NCBI RefSeq assembly: GCF_001424405.1 | Contig: NZ_LMPS01000001.1 | Span: 1,547,999-1,611,998 of the forward strand | Reading direction: 5' to 3' | DNA: 64,000 bases | Origin: Dyadobacter sp. Leaf189 | GTDB taxonomy: Bacteria > Bacteroidota > Bacteroidia > Cytophagales > Spirosomataceae | Part shown: in pieces, positions 7,669-15,511 of the stretch | Layout of the letters: the number at the start of each line of letters is the position of its first letter | Numbering within the stretch: the first letter of the stretch is position 1 | Program-made: the position numbers and the translations under genes | Notes under the pieces: model-generated | What the model saw: only the letters and a program-made list of their open reading frames with translations | Databases searched by the model: none | Told to the model about the DNA's origin: nothing

Positions 7669-10353
7669 CTATCGCAATTTGACAGACCAAACCTGGATCT
7701 TTTTCTCTGATCTGCTGAAAATCAATAATTTGTAGTAGCCTGGCTGATACGTAAGCTGCACCGGCATTTCGGATGGAATAGCCTTGTCGCCCAAACGTTT
7801 GCCACTCATATCAAAAACAGTGGTATAGCCTCCCGACTTAATAGTGATAAAACGGTTATCCACGCCGAAGAAATGATACTGGATAACAGGATTTGGGAGG
7901 ATATCCTTGATCTCAAACAGCTCTTTTCCATCTTTGTTAATGATCGCGGTCTTCGAGTTAACAGATCTCACCAATATCCAGTCAAGGGAATTCCGGTCAA
8001 ACAATGTCCTGAAAGAAGAACCGGGTTCCGGGCGCAGCAATTGTTTTCTGGAAGTGATTTTTCCCTCCATATTGATCCTTACCAGCTCACCGGAAACACT
8101 TACGCCCACCAGCTCCGGCTGACCGGTTCCGGGATCCTGTGTCCAGGTGAATGCACTCGCAGTCCGTGTAAGGATATCAACCGGGAAACCCTGCCGTACG
8201 CTGCCGTTTTCTTTCAGCAGGTAGATCTTGCCGTTTTTCTGTGTGACAATAAACCCTTTGTTGCCGATCTGGTTCAATGCGATAACGGGGCTTTGAATGT
8301 TCTCAAACCGCACAGAGCTGTTCAGTCTTTTCACCGGCTTGGTCACACTTTCCCAAATGAAAAGCTCTTCCGCAGTAGTTTTGATGATAAAGCGGTTACT
8401 GCCTTCGTCGCCTCCGTCAATGGAATACAATGCATTGATATCGGCGGAGGAGGGGAGTATACCGGTGAATGTAGATACTACCGTAGAATCATCTTCATCC
8501 AGCGCATAAATCGTTTTTGCAGTAGCGAAAATGCGTTGCTGCCTGCCGATATTCAGAAAATCGACCTTGTAGGAAGCCGTAACAATCGGGCCGTCCAGCT
8601 TGGCGATCACCTCTGTTTTACCTTCTCTCAGGTTATTGGTCCTCAAAAGATTGCTGCTTTTATCGGTCAGCAGAATTTCTGAACTTCCATCGATCGGGTT
8701 CTGCAATGCGGTTAGTTCCGTGTCAAAGAGATCAGGCCATTCGATATCAATATTGAGGAAAGTGCGGTTAAGTACTTTGCTGGCTGTCTGCCGTTTTTTA
8801 GGTGTAAATGTAATCTCCGGAAAAGCCTCGCCCTTTGCATAACGGCATTGAAAAGAGACCGATTCCATTTTTGAGATCAGGTCGGAATACTTGGTAAATC
8901 CCTCATTTCCTGCCCGCGTTTGTGCTTTTCTCAGGTTTACGATCACCGAAAGCTGGGCTTCTACATTTGTTTTGGTTAAAACACTGTCGTATTCGGGAGA
9001 TTGTTTCCAGGTGATCTGGTTTTCGTAATCGACAATGTAATTCTGTAAAACCTGTGAATTGTTGCTGATCACGAGATAGGGCGCCACATAAGTGAAATAG
9101 CTGCGTGGAAATCCTGAGAACATTGGTCCGTAAAGCCCGGAAGGCAACTCTGGAATCGGCACTGAATAAATATCATAACCCTGGTACTGGTCCACCGACG
9201 CATTTGTTTCGGTGTTCGACAGCCGCGCAAGTTTCTGTAAAACCGGCCGCACTTTGTCATAATTTGAAAACTCTGCAAGCAAGATCTTCCCGTCGCTGAT
9301 ACTGTTATTTTCTTCCAGCTGGCACAAGATCAGCTCGGAACCGAGATTGTTGATGAGCAGGTTACTTTCAGAAGAAATATAGTAATTCAGCTTATCCCAG
9401 GAGGACGATTTATATTTTTTATGCCATTTTGAAAACTCTTTTTGGAAGGCGGCTTTGTCCGCAGCAGCTGAGCGGTATAGAAATGAAGTTTGCTGCGAAA
9501 TGTGCTTGTGACCTGCAAAGGGCATTCCCGGAATATCCTTTAAAATATTCGCCATGTAGTAATCCGGAGCGTCGCTGCCCAGCGATTTCAATGTCAGATT
9601 CCCTTTTTTACCAAGCTTTGATTCAATGTGGAAATCCTGGTAAGTCGGGAAGTTCCTGGCGAATTCGGTGTATATGCCAATCGCATTATCTGGTGAAACC
9701 ACCGATTTCCAGGCATCGTTGCGAAGGTAAATGCTGGTGCCAAATTCGGAATCATCAATATTGGAAAACCTGGAACGCAGCCGGAACGATTGAATGCTGA
9801 GGGAAGAAGCGCGCATTGCATCTTCGATCAGGTCACCGTAATAGCTCACGATCAAAAGATTATCTTCAACCAGGTAAGAGAACAGCGGCCGTGAATTGCG
9901 GTCGATAATGTCGGTAATGCGGTGATTCTGGAAATTATGGTGCAATGCCCGGATGTTTGCATTTTGCGGACTCGAAAGCCACTGTTCTTCCTCGGAAGTA
10001 ACAGGAATATACATCAAAACACCCCATTCAGTTGCAGTACGAGGGTGGTAAGAGTAGGAGACAGCTTTTGATTTCAGGAAGTTATAAAGCCGCTTTTTAT
10101 CCGTGGTAAGCAGGTTGAGGAGGGAAAGGTTGTCGCTCGCAACATCTAGCAGCGGCAGCCTTTTCAAATCAAGACCTGCCTCGGTAGCCACATAGGTGGA
10201 ATCCTGCAAATGTTCGCTGGTTATCACCACCACTGCATTGGAGGGTATAAACTTCCATGCAGCCGTGGAACCACGTGTCCACTTATATAAGAAATATCCT
10301 GCCGACGCTATGATAACAATCAACAGGACAATGAAAATGCTCTTTTTTGACAC
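7669..10353 (-). CDS. Membrane-anchored protein of unknown function with propeller-like C-terminal half
   Basis: An 894-aa protein that I do not recognise with confidence. It starts with GTG at 10353; no ATG lies near the N-terminus. A single transmembrane segment (about 5-24) is followed by a large domain beginning WKFIPSNAVVVITSEHL, reminiscent of DUF3352-type proteins. The C-terminal part (about residue 560 on) has repeating short strand motifs such as GKIYLLKENGSVRQGFPV and GELVRINMEGKI, which look like PQQ/WD-type propeller blades. It is therefore probably anchored in the inner membrane with most of the chain in the periplasm. It lies between a GT2 gene and the AlgX-like gene and is close-packed with both, suggesting a role in assembly or export of the same polymer. 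That role is inference. Confidence 0.7.
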   Translation of the reverse strand: MSKKSIFIVLLIVIIASAGYFLYKWTRGSTAAWKFIPSNAVVVITSEHLQDSTYVATEAGLDLKRLPLLDVASDNLSLLNLLTTDKKRLYNFLKSKAVSYSYHPRTATEWGVLMYIPVTSEEEQWLSSPQNANIRALHHNFQNHRITDIIDRNSRPLFSYLVEDNLLIVSYYGDLIEDAMRASSLSIQSFRLRSRFSNIDDSEFGTSIYLRNDAWKSVVSPDNAIGIYTEFARNFPTYQDFHIESKLGKKGNLTLKSLGSDAPDYYMANILKDIPGMPFAGHKHISQQTSFLYRSAAADKAAFQKEFSKWHKKYKSSSWDKLNYYISSESNLLINNLGSELILCQLEENNSISDGKILLAEFSNYDKVRPVLQKLARLSNTETNASVDQYQGYDIYSVPIPELPSGLYGPMFSGFPRSYFTYVAPYLVISNNSQVLQNYIVDYENQITWKQSPEYDSVLTKTNVEAQLSVIVNLRKAQTRAGNEGFTKYSDLISKMESVSFQCRYAKGEAFPEITFTPKKRQTASKVLNRTFLNIDIEWPDLFDTELTALQNPIDGSSEILLTDKSSNLLRTNNLREGKTEVIAKLDGPIVTASYKVDFLNIGRQQRIFATAKTIYALDEDDSTVVSTFTGILPSSADINALYSIDGGDEGSNRFIIKTTAEELFIWESVTKPVKRLNSSVRFENIQSPVIALNQIGNKGFIVTQKNGKIYLLKENGSVRQGFPVDILTRTASAFTWTQDPGTGQPELVGVSVSGELVRINMEGKITSRKQLLRPEPGSSFRTLFDRNSLDWILVRSVNSKTAIINKDGKELFEIKDILPNPVIQYHFFGVDNRFITIKSGGYTTVFDMSGKRLGDKAIPSEMPVQLTYQPGYYKLLIFSRSEKKIQVWSVKLR

Positions 10354-10363
10354 AGCTTATGTT

Positions 10364-11107
10364 TTAAGCACGTATCGCTCTGACCTTCTTATTGAGTTCA
10401 AGACGAAAACGCAGCAGTTCCTTGAAGCTTCGTATACAAACTTTCCACAGGTTCCATTTCACGATCGATACGGTTCCGGTTTCACGGTCTTTATGCGTGA
10501 TAGGTATGTCAAACAGTTCTTGTCCGGACTTTTTGGCCATAACCGAAAGGAAAATGTTAGGCGCAAAAGGCTCCGGGTTTGGAAGCTGGTTCATTAATTT
10601 TTGAAGAAAACTCCCTTTGATCAAACGGAATGGAATGTTACTGTCCATAATATATGTACCGTAAACAAGGGAGATGGTACTGCGCAGGAACTTGGTAATG
10701 AACAGACGCACACCTGCATCGTGCCTTACTTCGCGATAGCCCAGAATAAACTGTGAACGATCACGCTTTTCCCACAATTTATGAAAGTCACCTGAAACGA
10801 ACTGGTCGTCGCTGTCGGTTTGAAATACGTATTCAGAATTGAGTTCCAGTGCTTTGCGATATCCATTTACAACTGCATTGCCGTGGCCGCCATTCTTTTG
10901 ATTGATCACCGTCAGATTGGAAACTTCTTTTTCCAGTTTATCCAAAAGCACTTTTGTGTTGTCCTTGGAACCGTCGTTGATGACAATGAGCGTTGTATTA
11001 TCGTTGGGAAAAGTTTGTTTCAGGAAGTCTGTCCAATTATAAACTACTTTTTCTATACAATCCTGTTCATTGTACGCGGGCATCACTATACTTAGACGGT
11101 ATGACAT
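10364..11107 (-). CDS. Family 2 glycosyltransferase, soluble
   Basis: A 247-aa GT-A fold enzyme. It opens RLSIVMPAYNEQDCIEKV and has VINDGSKD and QTDSDDQF (the DxD metal and nucleotide-sugar site), as in the DPM1/GtrB-like branch of GT2. Unlike the two other GT2 domains in this window it has no C-terminal transmembrane pair, so it is probably cytosolic or peripheral. It likely transfers a sugar from a nucleotide or polyprenyl donor onto the glycan made by this locus; donor and acceptor are unknown. It is 10 bp upstream of the 894-aa gene and about 70 bp downstream of the acyltransferase. Confidence 0.88.
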   Translation of the reverse strand: MSYRLSIVMPAYNEQDCIEKVVYNWTDFLKQTFPNDNTTLIVINDGSKDNTKVLLDKLEKEVSNLTVINQKNGGHGNAVVNGYRKALELNSEYVFQTDSDDQFVSGDFHKLWEKRDRSQFILGYREVRHDAGVRLFITKFLRSTISLVYGTYIMDSNIPFRLIKGSFLQKLMNQLPNPEPFAPNIFLSVMAKKSGQELFDIPITHKDRETGTVSIVKWNLWKVCIRSFKELLRFRLELNKKVRAIRA

Positions 11108-11180
11108 GCAGAATTTTATTTGGTATGGTTACGCGAAATTAATAAATAAAGGCTGGAACCTTGATATGTCAAATGATTAA

Positions 11181-12302
11181 TTACTTAGCGTACTTATCCT
11201 TTAACGCATTGATAGGCTTTTCAAAGAAATGCCATGAAAAAGATGCCACGGCTATTGTAAGTGCCATTACGACAAACGCTTCAAAGGCCACAGAGCCTTT
11301 AAGATCAGGTACATACTGGTAAATTTTCCTGAAAAGGCGCACGGTAGGGTGCATTGGTCCACTGTGAAAATGATTGTACACAAAATTGTGATAGAGGTAC
11401 AAACCATAACTGATTTTACCCAAGTATATGATCACCGGGTTTTCCAGGAACGCAGCCATGATCCCCCCATATCCCATAATCGCCCGGCCAATCAGGAAAA
11501 AGCCGAACAGAGATGATACCGTTCTGTCAAATACGACAAACGAGATGTTGAACCTGTCTTCAAAGGTTTTCGACCAGGTTTGCAATAATACCCAGCCCAG
11601 AAAAGCGAGCCAGACCGGCCAGGATTTACTGAATAACTTCTCAAAGGAACTAGTTTTATAAACCTGCAGCCAGGCCATTAAGCCACCTAATGCAAATGAA
11701 TCCAAACAAGCCGGTGTACTCACATACGTTACGATCCAGTCGTCAATTCCAAACCCGGGATTTGCATAGTAATAGTATAACCGGAACGCAATGCTGAGTG
11801 CGCCCATGATCCCGAGCACGGGTACCAGCTTGTTTCTGGGTATAAAAAAGATCAGGAATGGAAAAATGAGATATACCTGCTCCTCAACTGCCAGCGACCA
11901 CAAATGATCCATTGAACCCATCCAGCTTTTGTAGGTCGCCATGTAAATATTGGTACCATACAAAGCCAGCCAACCCAGTTTTTCACGTGTTGGAGGTACA
12001 TTGAAAATGTACAGAAGCAAGATGACGAGGTAGTAAACCGGAAAAATCCGGATTGTCCTGCGAACCAAGAATTTGCCCAGGTATTTTTTAAAACCGCCCT
12101 CGGTACCGTAATTTTTATCCTTGCTTTTTAAAAGTATGCGGGAAATCAGGAAACCACTGAGTACAAAGAAGATAGTAACACCTGTTGCGCCTACGGGGAT
12201 TGTATTCACCTCTACAAAAAGGTGCTCTATCAGCACGAGGGCGATCGCTATAAAGCGGATCCCGTCCAGCTGAATAATATGTCCTGATGAATTCGTGCGC
12301 AT
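11181..12302 (-). CDS. Acyltransferase-3 family integral membrane protein (OafA type)
   Basis: A 373-aa protein with about 10 transmembrane segments. The first begins with LDGIRFIAIALVLIEHLF, whose His is the conserved catalytic-region residue, followed by FFVLSGFLISRILL and later LWSLAVEEQVYLIFP. These are hallmarks of acyltransferase 3 (PF01757), which moves acetyl or other acyl groups from the cytoplasm onto surface sugars. It lies between a GT2 and a polytopic membrane protein, with 2 bp to the upstream gene, so it is probably translated as part of the glycan operon. The acyl group and target sugar cannot be told from sequence. Confidence 0.9.
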   Translation of the reverse strand: MRTNSSGHIIQLDGIRFIAIALVLIEHLFVEVNTIPVGATGVTIFFVLSGFLISRILLKSKDKNYGTEGGFKKYLGKFLVRRTIRIFPVYYLVILLLYIFNVPPTREKLGWLALYGTNIYMATYKSWMGSMDHLWSLAVEEQVYLIFPFLIFFIPRNKLVPVLGIMGALSIAFRLYYYYANPGFGIDDWIVTYVSTPACLDSFALGGLMAWLQVYKTSSFEKLFSKSWPVWLAFLGWVLLQTWSKTFEDRFNISFVVFDRTVSSLFGFFLIGRAIMGYGGIMAAFLENPVIIYLGKISYGLYLYHNFVYNHFHSGPMHPTVRLFRKIYQYVPDLKGSVAFEAFVVMALTIAVASFSWHFFEKPINALKDKYAK

Positions 12303-12304
12303 GT

Positions 12305-14002
12305 TTACCAGTTTACCCTGACCTTGTTGGCTTTGATCGGATTGATCGTGATTTTTTCGTCTTTGAAAAGTATACCGGTGTTATCCCCGTCCTGACGGAT
12401 TAATGCCACATTATACACCCCTTTTTCGATCGGTTCTGTGAACGGGATATCCGCATAAAAACCTTTCGAAAAGTAGTATTGCTTCAAGAACAGCTCTTTG
12501 CGGCTCTTATTGCGTGTCCGGTAAGCCGGGAAGATGTAATACCGGTCTTTTGAGCTCAGCAGCACATAAACACCGCTGTCCTGTAAACGCTGACTGCTGA
12601 AAAGGTTGTTTTCGACCAGCAGCGACTTTTCACCTTTCTTGAATGTGGTATTGTCAAACAGCTCCACCATTCCGCGTGATCCGCCGGCATAGTTCTGCCT
12701 GTCTGCAATGCTGATCAGTGAAAGCCATTTATCGTAAATAACAGGTGTTTTCTCAACGATATTGGCTGCAAAGGATGTATCGGCAGGGTAATGCAAAGAC
12801 TTGTCCGTAAACGTCGAGTTGAATTGTGCGGTCACCAGCATTTTACGAAGATTGTAGGCATCTACAAGGTGGTAATGATAGCTGAAAACATTGAAAACCA
12901 CAGCAAGGAAGACGATTGCCGTAATGTACGGTGTCAGGAACGAACCCCTGATCGGTATTACCACGTAGAGGTAGGCGACGAGCAGCAGCAGGACCGAGTA
13001 GATCTTATAACGGCTCGTAACCAATGTTTCGATGCCGAATCCGGCGCGGGAATAAACAACGATCAGCGCAGTTCCAAGAATGAACAATACAGTTCCCAGG
13101 CAGAACAAGTCAGTTGTTTTCTCAAACTTATTCGTGTATTTATTTCTGACAATCCTGAAAAGCGTTGTTGAAACAATTGAGACGGCCACGAAGAACAGGA
13201 CAATACCCAGGAAGAAACAAACCTTGAAGTGGTCGAGTACAGGGAATGATTCTGCAAAAGAGCCGAGGAAAGACATATAACCTTTGATCAGCTGAAAAAC
13301 GCCAGCCCTTGTAACCGGGTTATTATCGAACTTCTCGTAAGTCGAAAAATAGCCGAAAACAGCGGCACCACTCCAAAGGATCCAGATTGCAAAACGTTTC
13401 CGGTCGCCTGATAAAAACAAGAGCAATGCGCCCAGCGGTAGCACCAGGAGCCCATTTCCGCTCGTAAGCATTGTGAGTACCGCCAGGAATAGTGAGATGA
13501 CAAATGGGAGCGTTTTGGGCTTCACACAAAGGAACATTGTCCAGAGCGTCAGTGTAACTACCCCAAAATTCTGCACTGCCGACATTCCCCAATACATATT
13601 TTCCCAGAATGCAAGCGTAAGCCACAAAAAGGGGACAGGCAGTAAGGCGAAAAGTGGCTTTTTGTTCTTTTTCAATAACTCAAACCAAAGCGGGATCACG
13701 CCGATGAGTAACAGGTTCCCGCAGATCATCAGGTGCTTGTAATTCAGCGACCCGAATATCCAGAAATCCAGCCACGCGAAAATGCGGGTAAGTACGATCC
13801 TGTGCTCGTTATGCTGACGCAACAGTGCACGAAGCTCGCCTTTCCAGTCAGCTGCCTGGCTGTATTCAATGATAAATGCCTTGAATGCGTGGTCGTCCCA
13901 CTTGGGGATATTGATAGCGTAGTAGTTCCAGACCGTAAAATAAATCAGGACCGGTAGCAAAAGGATCAGGCTCAGAATGACAGTTAAAGCCTTTTTTGTC
14001 AT
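12305..14002 (-). CDS. Polytopic membrane protein, candidate GT-C-like transferase
   Basis: A 565-aa protein with about 11-12 hydrophobic segments and a soluble C-terminal region of about 180 aa. After the first membrane segment it has NIPKWDDHAF and RQHNEHRIV. An acidic pair in the first external loop is the usual position of the catalytic site in GT-C glycosyltransferases, so a lipid-linked sugar transferase is plausible, but I see no family-specific motif. Its ATG overlaps the TGA of the transketolase C-terminal gene (ATGA, 13999-14002), indicating translational coupling within the glycan operon. Alternatives are a polymerase-like or flippase-associated protein. Confidence 0.72.
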   Translation of the reverse strand: MTKKALTVILSLILLLPVLIYFTVWNYYAINIPKWDDHAFKAFIIEYSQAADWKGELRALLRQHNEHRIVLTRIFAWLDFWIFGSLNYKHLMICGNLLLIGVIPLWFELLKKNKKPLFALLPVPFLWLTLAFWENMYWGMSAVQNFGVVTLTLWTMFLCVKPKTLPFVISLFLAVLTMLTSGNGLLVLPLGALLLFLSGDRKRFAIWILWSGAAVFGYFSTYEKFDNNPVTRAGVFQLIKGYMSFLGSFAESFPVLDHFKVCFFLGIVLFFVAVSIVSTTLFRIVRNKYTNKFEKTTDLFCLGTVLFILGTALIVVYSRAGFGIETLVTSRYKIYSVLLLLVAYLYVVIPIRGSFLTPYITAIVFLAVVFNVFSYHYHLVDAYNLRKMLVTAQFNSTFTDKSLHYPADTSFAANIVEKTPVIYDKWLSLISIADRQNYAGGSRGMVELFDNTTFKKGEKSLLVENNLFSSQRLQDSGVYVLLSSKDRYYIFPAYRTRNKSRKELFLKQYYFSKGFYADIPFTEPIEKGVYNVALIRQDGDNTGILFKDEKITINPIKANKVRVNW

Positions 14003-14919
14003 GCCGGTATAAGTAATTGATTTAAATGCGTGAAAATGGAATCAGGATCTAGGCCGGATTGCTTCTGGTGGTAAGTCTGACTTCCGTAGCGACTGTTAGG
14101 GTAACCTTCGGCTTTCAAACTCTTAAAACCGCGCGGAGCAATGCCATTTTCCAGCAATTGAACTGAAAGCTGCTGTGCGAGCCCGCCTGTGCTGATATGT
14201 TCCTCGGCAACCAGGATAGCCGGTGCGTTTTTGATCAGCTCAACAAGATCGTTTTCGATTGTCAATGGAAAATGCAGGGCAGTAACCACGTTCACTTTTG
14301 CCGAAAGTTCGGGGGATAAAGAAAGAGCTGCCAGCACATTGTTGGCAATCGGGCCCAATGCAAAAACTGTGATATCGGCATTGTCAGGCTTGTGAATGAT
14401 CTTGAAAGAGCCTGTTGCGATGCTGTTTGCCGGTGTTGTTTTTCCGGCACCGAGACGCAGGTAAGCCGGCCGGCTGTCAGCAGCAATTTGTCTTACAACT
14501 GCTTCCACTTCATCAGAGAATGCAGGTACCCACACATTGGCATTTTGCTGTCCGCTGAGACAAGCCAGATCTTCAATGGTATGGTGGCTGCTTCCCATTA
14601 TTCCATAACCATAACCTCCTCCGTTGCCTACAAGGAAAACAGGTAAATTGTTGAAACACACATCGTTCCTGAACTGTTCGAGACAGCGGTAAACGATGAA
14701 TGGAGCAATACTGTAACAAAAAACCTTATAGCCTTTGTGTGCAAAACCGGCTGCTACTCCGACCATATTCTGTTCGGCCACGCCAGCGTTAATAAACCGC
14801 TTGCCCAATTTCGCCTGCAAGTTTTCCAATGCATTATAGCCCAGGTCACCTGTAATGAAAACGATTGAATCGTCTTCCATTGCAAGTTGTTCCATGGCAT
14901 TTGAAAATTCTTTTCTCAT
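13999..14919 (-). CDS. Transketolase, C-terminal half (split enzyme)
   Basis: A 306-aa protein with the pyrimidine-binding and C-terminal domains of transketolase/DXS-type enzymes. FINAGVAEQNMVGVAAGFA contains the Glu that activates thiamine diphosphate. GSSHHTIEDLACL and the C-terminal ILVAEEHISTGGLAQQL segment follow the family order. It needs the N-terminal half, encoded at 17499-18326 on the same strand and separated from it by the epimerase-GT2 fusion and a toxin-antitoxin pair. Split transketolases of this kind are common in surface-sugar clusters, where they move two-carbon units. Its role here in nucleotide-sugar modification is inference. Confidence 0.88.
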   Translation of the reverse strand: MRKEFSNAMEQLAMEDDSIVFITGDLGYNALENLQAKLGKRFINAGVAEQNMVGVAAGFAHKGYKVFCYSIAPFIVYRCLEQFRNDVCFNNLPVFLVGNGGGYGYGIMGSSHHTIEDLACLSGQQNANVWVPAFSDEVEAVVRQIAADSRPAYLRLGAGKTTPANSIATGSFKIIHKPDNADITVFALGPIANNVLAALSLSPELSAKVNVVTALHFPLTIENDLVELIKNAPAILVAEEHISTGGLAQQLSVQLLENGIAPRGFKSLKAEGYPNSRYGSQTYHQKQSGLDPDSIFTHLNQLLIPA

Positions 14920-14940
14920 TGTTGATGATGAATCAAACTG

Positions 14941-15129
14941 TTATTTATGAGTAGCTCTCTCCGTCTCGAAAGAGTGTAATGGATAATGTTTTTTTTCATA
15001 CTCCTGAATAGCTTTCGCGAGTTCAAGAAATTCGTGCTGCTGACTTTCCGATCGCTCGAAACTAGCCGCAACCAGGCTGTCAATTTTTTTGAAAGCCTTC
15101 TGATAATCAGTTTCGTTCCGGATTTCCAT
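14941..15129 (-). CDS. Short HigA-like antitoxin, no DNA-binding domain
   Basis: 62 aa from the ATG at 15129 (a longer frame to 15186 would overlap the toxin gene). The sequence MEIRNETDYQKAFKKI...LAKAIQEYEKKHYPL matches the N-terminal helical part of HigA antitoxins that partner HigB of the PF09907 type. Usual HigA proteins continue after the EyExxHyPi segment with a helix-turn-helix domain of 60-70 residues. Here the chain ends about 12 residues later, and the next gene starts 21 bp beyond. It lies 10 bp downstream of the toxin gene. It should bind and block the toxin. Without the helix-turn-helix, autoregulation of the operon must differ or be lost. Confidence 0.65.
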   Translation of the reverse strand: MEIRNETDYQKAFKKIDSLVAASFERSESQQHEFLELAKAIQEYEKKHYPLHSFETERATHK

Positions 15130-15139
15130 AGTACAATCC

Positions 15140-15433
15140 TTAAACTTTTTGAACATCAATTTTATCATATTCTGCGTGTGTTCCAAACCAGCGAATGTAA
15201 ACCGTCCGGACTGAGAAAAACATCATTACGATCAATCGGTACTGATTTCCCTTGATGTTAAAAATGTACCGGTTGTCGCTTGCAAAATCAACACTATTAA
15301 AAACAGCTTTAACTTCACTAAAATTTGCCCAATCTGCGATTTCCGTTTTCAGTGCCCACTCACTGATCGCGCTTCCAGCCGCAGGGTACTTCAATTGGTA
15401 GGTATGCAGCGTTTTTTGTTTGATAATTACCAT
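15140..15433 (-). CDS. higB: HigB-type mRNA interferase toxin
   Basis: 97 aa from the ATG at 15433, chosen because HigB proteins start directly with the first strand (MVIIKQKTLHTYQLKYP); an upstream in-frame start at 15463 would add ten residues. Family features (PF09907, RelE superfamily) are the AISEWALKTEIADWANFSEVKAVF region, VDFASDNRYIFNIKGNQYRLIV, and a C-terminal VYIRWFGTHAEYDKID. HigB cleaves mRNA on the ribosome. Toxin-first order with a downstream antitoxin is the normal hig arrangement. The pair interrupts a polysaccharide operon, probably a late insertion. Confidence 0.82.
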   Translation of the reverse strand: MVIIKQKTLHTYQLKYPAAGSAISEWALKTEIADWANFSEVKAVFNSVDFASDNRYIFNIKGNQYRLIVMMFFSVRTVYIRWFGTHAEYDKIDVQKV

Positions 15434-15511
15434 GAAGGCCCTCAGGATTTGGAAAATATTCAATACTTATCGAAAATTTCAAAATGTTGAGTTGTTATGG
15501 TTTACTACTAT

